A stretch of DNA of 64,000 bases from Flammeovirga yaeyamensis (GTDB lineage: Bacteria > Bacteroidota > Bacteroidia > Cytophagales > Flammeovirgaceae). Shown here one piece after another: positions 38,001 through 47,582 of the stretch (within the stretch, counting starts at the first letter, position 1; every line of letters starts with the position of its first letter). Where the stretch lies: NCBI RefSeq assembly GCF_018736045.1, contig NZ_CP076132.1, positions 3,395,501 to 3,459,500 of the forward strand, given 5' to 3'. The translations under genes and the position numbers were made by a program. A model generated the notes under the pieces. It made no database searches. It worked only from the letters and a program-made list of their open reading frames with translations, and had not been told where the DNA came from.

Positions 38001-39242
38001 CTAATTCAATTCACCAAAGAAATAAGCCGATACAAACCAGAAGTTTTGGTGGTCTCCTTCCAATTTTTGAGCTGTTGGCATAGATACCGTCAGCTTATGA
38101 TCGCCCGAGATATTTTCAACTGGGATAATCGTTGGAGGAACATCAGAACCTGGACACCAATTTGATCTAGAATAATCGGATGAAGCAATAGGTTCTTCCA
38201 CCATCTTTTCCTCATATTTTCCTTTTTCCCAATTGATGTAGGATGCTTTTCTCTTGTTTAACCAAACCCCTGTTGTTGGGTTGAATCGACGGAATGTTGC
38301 ACAATCCGTTCTCCAAGGTACAAAGCTATATAATTTCTGATCGTCTAATTTGATGATGTTTTCTGTCTGAACAAACTCGTCACCACCACTATGTCCACCA
38401 TGACCTGTTGTAATATAGGCTAAGTTTACATTCTTAGTATTTGATGGAATATTGACAGTTGTTCCTACATCTGCTCTTTGGAATTTATCACATCCTTTTT
38501 GAGGAGGAATATATCTCACAGTGTTTAAAACAGGAGAAACCCAACGTTTCTTAGCAGGCTCATAAGCATTTTCTGACTCATCAAAATGAAGCTTTACATC
38601 TACATTGTATCCTTCTTTGGTCCAAGTATCAATATGTACACCTACAATAATTTCTCCTTCTAATAAAGGAATCAATTGAGTGATATCTTGTTTCCAAACG
38701 GCTTTCTTTGCCCATCCATCAACATAAGACGGCATTCTATGAGGATACGTTACAGTATCTTCAGAATAGAAACCAACTCCAAAAGGTGTCATGAAACGCA
38801 TCAACTCAACTGCAGGTTGGTAATCGCCTTCCGCAATAATTCCAGGAAACTCATCTGTTTCGTCTGCATCGTCTGTATGTGCTAACTTAAATTCGCCTTT
38901 AGCTACTGATAGAAGGTTGGCTCCTTTTGCCGGCATCACAAAGACTGAACCTGATTTATCCCAACGGTCACCAGCAGAAGTTTCTTCTACTACAATGGTA
39001 ACCTTCGTTTCTCTTTCGAACTTTGGTATCGTTAGCTTTTTCAGCATAATTCTACCCGATTCGATATAAAATGCATCTGTATCACTTTCCTTAATCCCAT
39101 CTTTATTTAAATCAGGACTGAAGAATAGATGTTCATTATCAAATACATGATACGTTTTACTGCCAATAGAAGGAATTTCTTTTGGCCCACAGCTCATTAC
39201 AAAAGCTGCTAAAATTAGAGAGGTAATAAATTTAAGTTTCAT
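38001..39242 (-). CDS. PNGase F-family peptide-N-glycosidase lipoprotein
   Basis: A lipoprotein of 413 residues (lipobox VMSC, Cys18) that aligns in order with Elizabethkingia PNGase F, the amidase that releases whole N-glycans from Asn. Matching blocks are RWDKSGSVFV (PNGase F EWDRYANVYV), VELMRFMTPFGVGF (YEIGRFITPYWVG), GVHIDTWTKEGYNVDVKL (YTETWLAKGREYSVDF) and NWCPGSDVPPTIIPV (GWCPGMAVPTRIDV). The catalytic D60 corresponds to D95 and E206 probably to E289, whereas E118 is replaced by D205. It is 21 bp after cutC. It would be the entry step of the pathway at the cell surface or in the periplasm. I made the alignment by eye from memory of PNGase F. Confidence 0.82.
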   Translation of the reverse strand: MKLKFITSLILAAFVMSCGPKEIPSIGSKTYHVFDNEHLFFSPDLNKDGIKESDTDAFYIESGRIMLKKLTIPKFERETKVTIVVEETSAGDRWDKSGSVFVMPAKGANLLSVAKGEFKLAHTDDADETDEFPGIIAEGDYQPAVELMRFMTPFGVGFYSEDTVTYPHRMPSYVDGWAKKAVWKQDITQLIPLLEGEIIVGVHIDTWTKEGYNVDVKLHFDESENAYEPAKKRWVSPVLNTVRYIPPQKGCDKFQRADVGTTVNIPSNTKNVNLAYITTGHGGHSGGDEFVQTENIIKLDDQKLYSFVPWRTDCATFRRFNPTTGVWLNKRKASYINWEKGKYEEKMVEEPIASSDYSRSNWCPGSDVPPTIIPVENISGDHKLTVSMPTAQKLEGDHQNFWFVSAYFFGELN

Positions 39243-39263
39243 TTTGATGCTATTTGATCAAGT

Positions 39264-40007
39264 CTATTTAGTTAATTCATTTCTGAGATTAGAAACCACT
39301 TGCTCACATGTAATACTTCTTTGGTATTCCGAATCAAGGTTTTCTTTACTCATTGCTACATTCTCATTCTTAAACTTCATCGCACTATCAATTACTTTTG
39401 ATGCCGAAGAATGAACAGCTGTAACGCCTGTTTTTTCTACTATCTCTTTTACATTGGTTGGTAAAACACCTGACCCTGCCATGATTTCAATACGGCCATC
39501 AGCTAAATCAACCAACTCTTTTAATATCTTCATCCCTTCTGGGGCAGTCATTCGTTGTCCAGAAGTCAGTACTCTATCCACTCCTAAAGCAATTAAATCT
39601 TCTAATGATCTATTGGTATCTTTAGTCATATCAAAAGCTCTGTGAAAAGTGACTTGCATTGGTTTTGCGGCATCTACAAGTGGTTGACATCTCTCAACAT
39701 CAATTTCTCCATCTGCTGTAAGTGCTCCAATAACAACACCATTCATACCTAATTCTTTAGCTAGCTTTACATCTTCCAACATTTCTTCAAACTCTAAATC
39801 AGTAAAAAAGAAATCTCCACCTCTTGGGCGAATAATTGGAAAAATATCAATAGTTACTTTTTCTCTAGCCACTTTCATTGTGCCTTTGCTTGGTGTCGTG
39901 CCACCTTCTAATCTACCTCCACATAATTCCACACGGTCTGCTCCTCCTTTTTGGGCGTTAATTGCTGAATCTACAGTGTATGCACAAATTTCTAACGTCG
40001 TTTTCAT
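39264..40007 (-). CDS. cutC: CutC family TIM-barrel protein
   Basis: A cytoplasmic CutC-family TIM barrel (247 residues). The name comes from copper homeostasis in E. coli, but the biochemical role of the family is not settled. Conserved blocks are LEICAYTVDSAINAQKGGADR and RVELCGGRLEGGTTPSKG at the N terminus, IRPRGGDFFF, VTFHRAFDMT and the GRIEIMAGSGV segment. The frame reaches a TTG at 40019, but the ATG at 40007 is the standard start. It lies between GH92 (98 bp) and PNGase (21 bp), so it is part of the sugar locus. I infer a sugar-related role here over a copper role. Confidence 0.88.
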   Translation of the reverse strand: MKTTLEICAYTVDSAINAQKGGADRVELCGGRLEGGTTPSKGTMKVAREKVTIDIFPIIRPRGGDFFFTDLEFEEMLEDVKLAKELGMNGVVIGALTADGEIDVERCQPLVDAAKPMQVTFHRAFDMTKDTNRSLEDLIALGVDRVLTSGQRMTAPEGMKILKELVDLADGRIEIMAGSGVLPTNVKEIVEKTGVTAVHSSASKVIDSAMKFKNENVAMSKENLDSEYQRSITCEQVVSNLRNELTK

Positions 40008-40020
40008 TTTTGTTTTCAAT

Positions 40021-40044
40021 AGTTGGGTTGTTGCAAACCCAACT
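40021..40044 (-). other. Hairpin in the cutC leader
   Basis: AGTTGGGTT / AACCCAACT (9 bp) with loop GTTGCA, 13 nt before the cutC ATG and downstream of the GH92 stop. No T-run. Confidence 0.5.
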
Positions 40045-40105
40045 TCACTCCGTCTGAGTTCATGGATTTTGCAACTACCCTCATTTAAAAGTCCTCGCTT
40101 CTTAT

Positions 40106-42373
40106 TTATAATTTATTCGATGGCGGTGGTGTATTTACACCTAGTGTTCTGTTTGGGGTATTTGACATTACTAATTCTAATGTTCCACCGGCCATGATTT
40201 CTTTATGGTTAATATATAAACGATCTAATTTCTCTCCGTTGAGAGTAATTGAATCGATGTAGATATTCTCTTTTGAAGTGTTTTTCGCTATTACAGTAAA
40301 AGTATTACCATTTGATGTTTCAATTTCTGCTTCATCAAATAATGGCGATCCGATAACATATACTCCTTGAGCAGGGTTTACAGGATAGAAACCTAAAGCA
40401 CTGAATACGTACCATGCAGAGATTTGTCCACAATCTTCGTTTCCGGCAATACCTTCTGGAGTGTTATCGTACTGAGTTTCCATAATCTCACGTACTTTCT
40501 CTTGGGTTTTCCAAGGTGTTCCAGCATAATTGTACATGTAGGCAATATGATGTGACGGCTCGTTACCATGAGCATACTGACCAATTAATCCTGTGATATC
40601 TGGAGAAACATTCGCGCCTGTTAATTCTGATGAAGCAGTAAACAATTCATCTAACTTAGCTACAAATGCTTCTTTAGATGGGTACAAATCGATTAAACCT
40701 TGTACATCTTGTAATACAAACCAAGAGTGTTGATAAGCATTTCCTTCTGTGTAATCCGTATCCTCTCTATGATTAGCTTCTGCAGGATCAAACGGTGTGC
40801 GGTACTCACCTTTTGTGTTTAAACCTCTCATAAACTCCGTTTCTTTATCGAATAAAGGTTTATACCCTTCCGATCTCTTCATGTAGGTTTTGTATGCTTT
40901 TTCATCGCCTACTTTTTTAGCGACTTGAGCAATACACCAATCATCATAAGCATACTCTAAAGTTTTTGTTACTGATTCTTCTCCTTTATCAAAAGGAATA
41001 AATCCGTATTCTCTGTATGCTTTTAAGTCTCTTTGATCTTGCATTGATGTTACTTTCATCGCATGCAATACTTTTTCAGCATCAATTCCTTTGATATCTT
41101 TTAAAACAGCATCCGCCAAGATTGGCATAGAGTGATAACCCGTCATACAATTGTTTTCTTGTCCGGCTAACACCCAAATTGGAAGTGTTCCTGTAGCATC
41201 AAAATGCTCTAGCATGGTATTGATGAAATCTGCATTTCTTTTTTCCGATTCAATAATCGTAGAAAGTGGATGCACTGCTCTAAAAGTATCCCAAAGTGAG
41301 AAAGTACTGTAATAAGTATATCCTTCTGCTTTCTCTACTTTTTGATCTGCTGACCAGTAATTTCCTTCTATATCTGAATGAGTTACAGGAGCAATTTTAG
41401 AGTGATATAAAGCAGTGTAGAAAATTTCTCTTGCTTTTTTATCTGTTGTCTTGATTTTAATTTGCTCTAATGCTTCTTCCCAAATATTTGATGCTGCAAT
41501 TCTTTTCTGGTCAAAATCAAATCCTTTACCTTCTTTCTTCACAGCCATAGCTGCTCCTTTTTGTGAAGCTGAAGAAATACCAACGGCTGCAGTAATCTGA
41601 CCTTGTCCGTCTGTTTTATCAAATGCAATTTGAGCCACTAAACGTGCGCCTGCTTTCTGCGTACGGATATCCACAATCTTTTGAGAGAATTTCATTTGGA
41701 AATACACTCTTTGATCAGGTGCCCATCCTGCAGAAAAACGATAACCCTCTACTGTGTAATCATCTACTTTCTTTAAATCTGTTTTCGTTACTCCATCCCA
41801 ATTGACAGCGAAACCTAAGTTGATAATCATTGATGGCATTGTTGCTGTAGCAGGGTATGTCCATCTGTGGAATCCTGTATGTAAACCAGTAGTCATTTCT
41901 GCACGAATACCAGAATTTTCTAGTGTAACACCATAGTATCCTGGTGTAGCTAGTTCTGACTCATGAGAATATTTTTCTGTGTAAGACAGTTTAGTTCTAT
42001 CTTGTTCTTTTGCGTTAAGTGTTTTCTTTTCGGCAGTAGGAATGATAATAATATCGTTCAAATCGCCAATACCTGTACCGCTAAGGTGCTGATGGCCGAA
42101 ACCAACCACCAAAGAATCAGAAATATGGTAACCAGAAACCCAGTCCCATCCACTCACACCGTTCACCGGGCTACATTGTACACCTCCATAAGGTAATGTT
42201 GCGCCTGGGAAAGTATGACCATGTTCTCCTGTTCCAATAAAAGGATTTACGTAATCAACTAAGTGTAGATCAGTTGTTGTTGTTTGTTCTTGAGTAGATG
42301 TTGAACACGACATCAAAGATGCGCCCAAACATACCCATGTTGTGATTGATTTTATATGGCTTTTTAAAAACAC
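40106..42373 (-). CDS. GH92 alpha-mannosidase lipoprotein
   Basis: A calcium-dependent inverting alpha-mannosidase of family GH92, the main family for alpha-1,2 and alpha-1,3 mannose of N-glycans. Family blocks are VDYVNPFIGTGEHGHTFPGA, GYHSMPILADAVL, YTEGNAYQHSWF (near 540), HIAYMYNYAGTPWKTQ and GNEDCGQISAWYVFSALGFY (near 640, with the catalytic Glu). No ATG precedes residue 39 of the frame. The frame's TTG at 42427 is inside a -7 box. A GTG at 42373 gives a normal lipoprotein signal with lipobox LMSC (Cys23), so I take that start. It is the first enzyme gene after the second susD and has its own promoter with putative regulator sites. Confidence 0.9.
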   Translation of the reverse strand: MFLKSHIKSITTWVCLGASLMSCSTSTQEQTTTTDLHLVDYVNPFIGTGEHGHTFPGATLPYGGVQCSPVNGVSGWDWVSGYHISDSLVVGFGHQHLSGTGIGDLNDIIIIPTAEKKTLNAKEQDRTKLSYTEKYSHESELATPGYYGVTLENSGIRAEMTTGLHTGFHRWTYPATATMPSMIINLGFAVNWDGVTKTDLKKVDDYTVEGYRFSAGWAPDQRVYFQMKFSQKIVDIRTQKAGARLVAQIAFDKTDGQGQITAAVGISSASQKGAAMAVKKEGKGFDFDQKRIAASNIWEEALEQIKIKTTDKKAREIFYTALYHSKIAPVTHSDIEGNYWSADQKVEKAEGYTYYSTFSLWDTFRAVHPLSTIIESEKRNADFINTMLEHFDATGTLPIWVLAGQENNCMTGYHSMPILADAVLKDIKGIDAEKVLHAMKVTSMQDQRDLKAYREYGFIPFDKGEESVTKTLEYAYDDWCIAQVAKKVGDEKAYKTYMKRSEGYKPLFDKETEFMRGLNTKGEYRTPFDPAEANHREDTDYTEGNAYQHSWFVLQDVQGLIDLYPSKEAFVAKLDELFTASSELTGANVSPDITGLIGQYAHGNEPSHHIAYMYNYAGTPWKTQEKVREIMETQYDNTPEGIAGNEDCGQISAWYVFSALGFYPVNPAQGVYVIGSPLFDEAEIETSNGNTFTVIAKNTSKENIYIDSITLNGEKLDRLYINHKEIMAGGTLELVMSNTPNRTLGVNTPPPSNKL

Positions 42374-42424
42374 GTTGCAATTATTTAGGTTGATCGTCGA
42401 ACACTTTAAGTGTTTCTTATACGG

Positions 42425-42432
42425 CAAAAATA
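42425..42432 (-). promoter_or_regulatory. Promoter -7 box TATTTTTG for GH92
   Basis: Exact TAnnTTTG on the minus strand (CAAAAATA on plus), about 52 nt before the proposed GTG start. It drives the enzyme operon apart from susCD. Confidence 0.6.
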
Positions 42433-42469
42433 AGTAATATCAGTCTAAAACAAGCACTTAAATCGGCAC

Positions 42470-42508
42470 AAACACGCATGAATTATCTTAATTATTGTAA
42501 ACGTGCAA
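42470..42508 (-). promoter_or_regulatory. Putative DeoR operator pair upstream of GH92
   Basis: AAACACGCAT (42470-42479) and AAACGTGCAA (42499-42508) as read on plus, 29 bp apart. The same words occur upstream of deoR at 54219-54238. They lie about 55 and 85 bp upstream of the predicted transcription start. Confidence 0.45.
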
Positions 42509-42518
42509 CTTTTTACCT

Positions 42519-42556
42519 TAAAAAAGCAAAGCCCTTCTTAAAGAAGAGCTTCGCTG
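42519..42556 (-). terminator. Terminator after the second susD
   Basis: On the minus strand AGCGAAGCTCTTC pairs with GAAGGGCTTTGCT through two G-U wobbles, followed by a T-run. It resembles the terminator after the first susD. Confidence 0.85.
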
Positions 42557-42576
42557 TATTTAATTCTAAGTAAAAC

Positions 42577-44466
42577 TTAGTTTCCTTTATTTGAGTACCA
42601 TTGTTTAATCGCAATAAAGTTAGTGCTTTCACCCACTCCCGCTCTTTGGCGTGTTATTGCATCATTTGAATTAGTTGCATTTACATTTAACTCTCTATTT
42701 GGATATGGGAAACGAGAAGGACGCACCCAGTTCGTTACCCCACCTCGATGTAAAGGTACTTCCTGAACCCCATTTTTAACTTGAGAATTGTCTAACAATG
42801 GATCATCTGCATATTTAGGAAGATCGTAGTTTCTATCTGCTGCTGGAACAACTGCAGGTACCATAGATGGTAAGTGCGTTCTGTTCCAAAGTGCGTAAGA
42901 ATCATAACCATTTCCAGTCAATGCTATCCAATGTTCATAAACAACAACATCTCGTTTATCTGCAGCACTATTATATCGATTTACTGCAGCAGTTACATAA
43001 TCTGTTTTAGCAGTGGCGAAATCATAGGCTGCATTCGTTTGACGTTTATATAAATCGATATACAAATCTCTAATATCTTCACCAGGGAATTTTACGGCAT
43101 CATATTTTTCTAAAGCAAATTCAACCCCTCTCTGGAAAGCACCTGCATCAGAAATACCATATGCTGGAATTTCATTTGCTTCTGCAATCCAAAATTGTAC
43201 TTCATCCGCTCCAATCACTATAGATGGTGATAATTGGTTAAAAGTTGCTGCATTTAAACCCGCGATGGTAATAAACTGACCTTCATTTCTAAACCAATAC
43301 GGATGGTTCGGATCATCTTCAGCATCGCCCGGCACATTTTGATCTACCCAATAAGCGGCTTGTTGTGCTCCACCTTTTGCTTCGTTGAAAAACACTCCAC
43401 GGTTACCGTCACCGTTATCACCTAAACGTACCCCTCTATAGTGTGCTTTTACAAAAAAGCCTTCGTCTCCAGCTTTTAAGAAAGGATCGAAATTAGTGTA
43501 TTGAGTGGTATCAGTCATGGCTTTATTAACACCACCCGAGTTATCAAATTGAGAAACCAAACGGAAGATTCGTGGATCTTGATTATCCTGCATCGATTTC
43601 ATCGCTATTTCAGAAATGTAAGGATAAGAGAAACCACCTACTTGTCCTTCAACAGCAATACCAGTACCGTTAACGTGGTCACCCCAAGGTCCACCTTCAG
43701 AAACGTGCTGTACATAAACTGCTTCAGACCAATTGGAAATATATCCACCTGCATTGTTAAAACCTTCTTTAAAGACTTCTGCACCTTTCGTTGGATCAGC
43801 TTCTGACATCATCAAACCAATTTTCATTAATAAAGAGTTGGCCAACTTGATGTATTTAGCGGTACCTGAAGTTCCAGAAGTATATAAATCATAGTTAATC
43901 AAATTATTATCATTTACTCCTTCTAATGCGGTTCTTGCTTTTTTCAAATCCTCTACCATGCTAGTCAGTACTTCCTCCTGAGTATCGTACTTCGGATAAT
44001 AAAGTAATTCAGAAAAACCTTTTCCAGCTTCAGAATAGGGAACATCTCCATATAACTGAGTTACTCTAAGCGTGTTTACTACTCGTATGATTTCAAATTG
44101 AGCAACTTGCCCTTCTTTACCTCCTTCTGCTTCTAAACGATTAATACCGTCTGTAAGATTTCTGAAAACATCACCATAAATTAAATCAAAGGTTGGTGAC
44201 GTGTGACCGTCATCCACACCAAAACCAATACCTGTTGAATATAGACAAGCTGTATTTTGAGCTAATGGGCCACTGACAATTAAATTTCCCCTCCACGCTT
44301 CTGCGCCACTTGAATACATTTTTAACTGACTAAAAGTCATTAAATGTTGTACATCAAGGTTATTCGACGTCCAAGGATTTGTATTGATTTCCTCGAAGTC
44401 ATTCGTACAGCCATTTAATGCAATTACAGCTATAGCGATACTTAATATATATTTCTTTAAGTTCAT
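42577..44466 (-). CDS. SusD-like outer-membrane lipoprotein (second copy)
   Basis: A SusD/RagB-family glycan-binding lipoprotein of 629 residues, of the SusD-like_2 type by its length and blocks. Lipobox LNGC (Cys20) is followed by TNDFEEINTNPWTSNNLDVQHL, then a TPR-rich core (VNTLRVTQLYGDVPYSEAGKG is diagnostic) and a C-terminal PSRFPYPNRELNVNA block. It caps the SusC channel at the cell surface and captures the oligosaccharide. It is 14 bp after its SusC gene. The same blocks occur in the first SusD at 48076 (NDNPWTSNDLNIKH, RPYRFPYPGSELNAN), so the two are paralogs. Confidence 0.95.
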   Translation of the reverse strand: MNLKKYILSIAIAVIALNGCTNDFEEINTNPWTSNNLDVQHLMTFSQLKMYSSGAEAWRGNLIVSGPLAQNTACLYSTGIGFGVDDGHTSPTFDLIYGDVFRNLTDGINRLEAEGGKEGQVAQFEIIRVVNTLRVTQLYGDVPYSEAGKGFSELLYYPKYDTQEEVLTSMVEDLKKARTALEGVNDNNLINYDLYTSGTSGTAKYIKLANSLLMKIGLMMSEADPTKGAEVFKEGFNNAGGYISNWSEAVYVQHVSEGGPWGDHVNGTGIAVEGQVGGFSYPYISEIAMKSMQDNQDPRIFRLVSQFDNSGGVNKAMTDTTQYTNFDPFLKAGDEGFFVKAHYRGVRLGDNGDGNRGVFFNEAKGGAQQAAYWVDQNVPGDAEDDPNHPYWFRNEGQFITIAGLNAATFNQLSPSIVIGADEVQFWIAEANEIPAYGISDAGAFQRGVEFALEKYDAVKFPGEDIRDLYIDLYKRQTNAAYDFATAKTDYVTAAVNRYNSAADKRDVVVYEHWIALTGNGYDSYALWNRTHLPSMVPAVVPAADRNYDLPKYADDPLLDNSQVKNGVQEVPLHRGGVTNWVRPSRFPYPNRELNVNATNSNDAITRQRAGVGESTNFIAIKQWYSNKGN

Positions 44467-44480
44467 TTTTCTTAAATTAA

Positions 44481-47400
44481 TTAGAAGTTCATATTTAATT
44501 TAAAACCGAATGTTCTTGGTAAGGCAAGGTTAGATACCTCAACACCTTGACCATTCCCTGCTGTAAATGAAGCTTCCGGATCTATATTGTCTGTATTTCT
44601 CCACAAATAACCCACGTTAAATGCGTTAGCGGTTATCGATATATTTTTGAAAGGAGTTTGATCCATTAATGTTTGGGAGAATCTGTAGGTTAAAGAGATC
44701 TCTCTTAATTTGATAAATGAAGCATCATACATGTGGAATTCGTGAATACCAGCATAAGATGGATAATATAATTCTGGATCTACTGATTTAGTATAAGGTG
44801 TAGAAACTCCATTTTCATCCACTTGAACTAAGTTACCTGGATTCCATCCATCTCCGGTTCCCTGATCTCTATTCGCATAGTATTCGTCTCTACCTACCAA
44901 GGTATTCTCATGTTTACCTAAAGAATGTAGACTTGATTCTGTTGATGAGTAAATATCTCCACCAAACTTACCATCTAACAATATCGATAACGATATATTT
45001 TTATAAGTAAATGTGTTTCTAAAACCAGTCATCCAAGGTTGAACACCATTACCAATTTCGTGGTTACCATCTTGTTTTTGAATACGGCCATTATCATCAA
45101 CAACTAAGTTGCCGTTAGCATCTCGTAATGCTTTTGAACCAACGATTGTTCCGTAAGGTTGGCCCGGAATTGCTTGAACAGAAACTCCGTTTACACCTAA
45201 TAATTCAAAAAATTCTACTCCCTCAGTTAAAGAAACTACTTCATTTTGATTGTATGCAGCTGTGATCGTCATATCCCATACAAAGTTATCTTTCATAATC
45301 GGTTTGTAACCAAACATGAATTCCCAACCTTTATTATCAATTTGCCCGGCATTGATGATTGCTCTCTCATAACCTGATCCTTTTGAAATATCAACTGGTA
45401 AAATTTGATCAATTGATGAATTACTGTAATAAGCTACATCCAAATGGAAACGATCTTCGAAGAACCTTAAATCAACTCCAAACTCATAAGAAGTTTGAAT
45501 TGATGGTCTTAATGTTCTATTTGGTATATTATTCCCCTCAATTCTACCAATGTTAATCCCATTATGGTTCCAAGGGTCTAAAGAGTATTGTAATGCTAGT
45601 TGATATGGATCGGTATCTGAACCTACCTGTGCAATGTTCGCTCTTACTTTACCAAACGACATCCAATCAGGTATAGTCCAATCCATATCAGAGAAGATCC
45701 AAGATACAGAAGCAGATGGATAAAAGAATGAATTATTGTTTAATGGCAATGTAGAAGACCAGTCATTACGTGCTGTTAAGTCTAAGAATAAATACCCTTT
45801 GTATCCAATTGAAGCCATGGCATATAATGAAGACATTGCTTTTTCTGTAGAAGAATACGATTGGAATACTTGGGAACCTGCTCCAGGGTTTTGGAAATCT
45901 GGAGAATTAAATTGTGAGGAACCCGTATCAGTATATTTATTAATAGTTCTGTAATAGGCTCCACCTGCGTTTGCGGTAACATCAAAATCTCCAAATTGTT
46001 TGTGGAACATGATAAGAAAATCTGAATTGGTCTCCATAGAAAGGTTGGTTCTTTGATACGCTCTACCTTGCTCAAACCAAGGAGTGTATAATGGTTGCAA
46101 CACATCTTGACGGAAAGAGTTGTAATCAACCCCTGTTCTACCCATCAATTTTATCCAATCTGTAAATTCATAAGTGGCAGTTGCCATACCAATCACCCTA
46201 TTTAGTTCATCTTCGTTGACCACTTCGTTCATGGTCCAATAAGGGTTGGTTTCTTTATCGTCATAACCAATAGGACGACCATTAGCAGATTTATAGTTTT
46301 TCAGCCAATTATGATCAATTGTAGTGGGTAAAGCCACCATCATACCCATGTAGTTATTTACAGAATTACCCATTTCCATACGGTTAAGGGCCTTTTGATT
46401 GACATAGGTCAACTTACCATCAATTTTTAATTTTTTTACCACTGTAGTGGATCCTCTTAGATTGAATGTATTCCTTTTATAAGTAGAATTATTCACCATT
46501 CCTTTATTGTCCATGTTCGAGTAAGAGAATCGAACATTAGAATTTTCGTTGGATCTATATGCTGAAACATTCGTATTCCAGGTCACCCCAGTTCTAAAGA
46601 AATCTTTATAGTTATTATCGAAAGCCGAGACTGTTCTTTCTTGACCATCGTAATAGGCTGAAGATCTTTGTCCCGTAATTCTTGGACCCCACATAGAGGT
46701 TTGGGCTTTTGGATTGGTCGGTTCATTACCTAAAGTACCCATGGCATATCGCGTTTGATCTTGTGGGGTAATTCCAACAAAATCAAAAGATGCACCAGTA
46801 CTTAAATCAATTCCTGAGGCTCCTCCTTTTCCCGATTTTGTGGTAATTAAGATCACACCATTAATGGCTCTTGAACCATAAAGGGCTGTTGCAGAACCAC
46901 CTTTTAATACTGACATTGACTCAATATCATCTGGGTTGATGGATGAAAGACCGTCGCCTGTATTTACATCTCCTCCATCTGAGTTATTACCAGCGTCCTT
47001 TACCGTTTCATTTAGAATAGGAACACCGTCTACTACATAGAGTGGTTGATTATTACGCCCTAATACTGCGTTACCACGAATGACTACTCTTGAAGAAGAA
47101 CCAGCACCACCAATTGGAGCAATTTGAACACCAGCCACTTTACCAGATAAAGTATTCATCACATTACCAGTTGCTGAACCATCTCCAAGTTCGTCTGCCT
47201 TCACTTCTGAAGCAGCATATGATAATGATCTTTCTGACCTTTCAATACCCAAGGCAGTAACTACCACCTCATCAAGTTGTTCCGCATCTACCTCTAATGC
47301 AACATTTAAATTAGAGGCATTAGACGCATCCATTTCCATTGATTTGTAGCCTACAAAAGAGAAAACCAGAGCATTCTGACCTTCAGTTAATGTGAGAGAA

Positions 47401-47582
47401 AAGTTACCATCTAAGTCAGTTACAGTACCATTTGAAGTACCCTTGATTAAAACGTTTACACCGGGGAGCGGAGAGTTGTCTGCCGCATCTTTCACCGTAC
47501 CAATTACTTTACGGTCTTGTGCATACGAGCTACTAAGTATACAAAGGAGTACACTCAATAACAGAAGTAAGTGTTTTTTCAT
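44481..47582 (-). CDS. SusC-like TonB-dependent receptor (second copy)
   Basis: A SusC/RagA-family TonB-dependent transporter of 1,033 residues that imports oligosaccharides across the outer membrane. A Sec signal ends at SSYAQ. A CarboxypepD_reg-like domain (about 25-105) is followed by the TonB box region (EQLDEVVVTALGI), the plug (VVIRGNAVLGRNNQPLYVVDGVP, SVLKGGSATALYGSRAINGV) and a beta-barrel ending in RTFGFKLNMNF. There is no N-terminal STN signalling domain, so no ECF-sigma coupling is expected. It is closely similar to the first SusC throughout. It is followed after 14 bp by its SusD gene. Confidence 0.96.
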   Translation of the reverse strand: MKKHLLLLLSVLLCILSSSYAQDRKVIGTVKDAADNSPLPGVNVLIKGTSNGTVTDLDGNFSLTLTEGQNALVFSFVGYKSMEMDASNASNLNVALEVDAEQLDEVVVTALGIERSERSLSYAASEVKADELGDGSATGNVMNTLSGKVAGVQIAPIGGAGSSSRVVIRGNAVLGRNNQPLYVVDGVPILNETVKDAGNNSDGGDVNTGDGLSSINPDDIESMSVLKGGSATALYGSRAINGVILITTKSGKGGASGIDLSTGASFDFVGITPQDQTRYAMGTLGNEPTNPKAQTSMWGPRITGQRSSAYYDGQERTVSAFDNNYKDFFRTGVTWNTNVSAYRSNENSNVRFSYSNMDNKGMVNNSTYKRNTFNLRGSTTVVKKLKIDGKLTYVNQKALNRMEMGNSVNNYMGMMVALPTTIDHNWLKNYKSANGRPIGYDDKETNPYWTMNEVVNEDELNRVIGMATATYEFTDWIKLMGRTGVDYNSFRQDVLQPLYTPWFEQGRAYQRTNLSMETNSDFLIMFHKQFGDFDVTANAGGAYYRTINKYTDTGSSQFNSPDFQNPGAGSQVFQSYSSTEKAMSSLYAMASIGYKGYLFLDLTARNDWSSTLPLNNNSFFYPSASVSWIFSDMDWTIPDWMSFGKVRANIAQVGSDTDPYQLALQYSLDPWNHNGINIGRIEGNNIPNRTLRPSIQTSYEFGVDLRFFEDRFHLDVAYYSNSSIDQILPVDISKGSGYERAIINAGQIDNKGWEFMFGYKPIMKDNFVWDMTITAAYNQNEVVSLTEGVEFFELLGVNGVSVQAIPGQPYGTIVGSKALRDANGNLVVDDNGRIQKQDGNHEIGNGVQPWMTGFRNTFTYKNISLSILLDGKFGGDIYSSTESSLHSLGKHENTLVGRDEYYANRDQGTGDGWNPGNLVQVDENGVSTPYTKSVDPELYYPSYAGIHEFHMYDASFIKLREISLTYRFSQTLMDQTPFKNISITANAFNVGYLWRNTDNIDPEASFTAGNGQGVEVSNLALPRTFGFKLNMNF

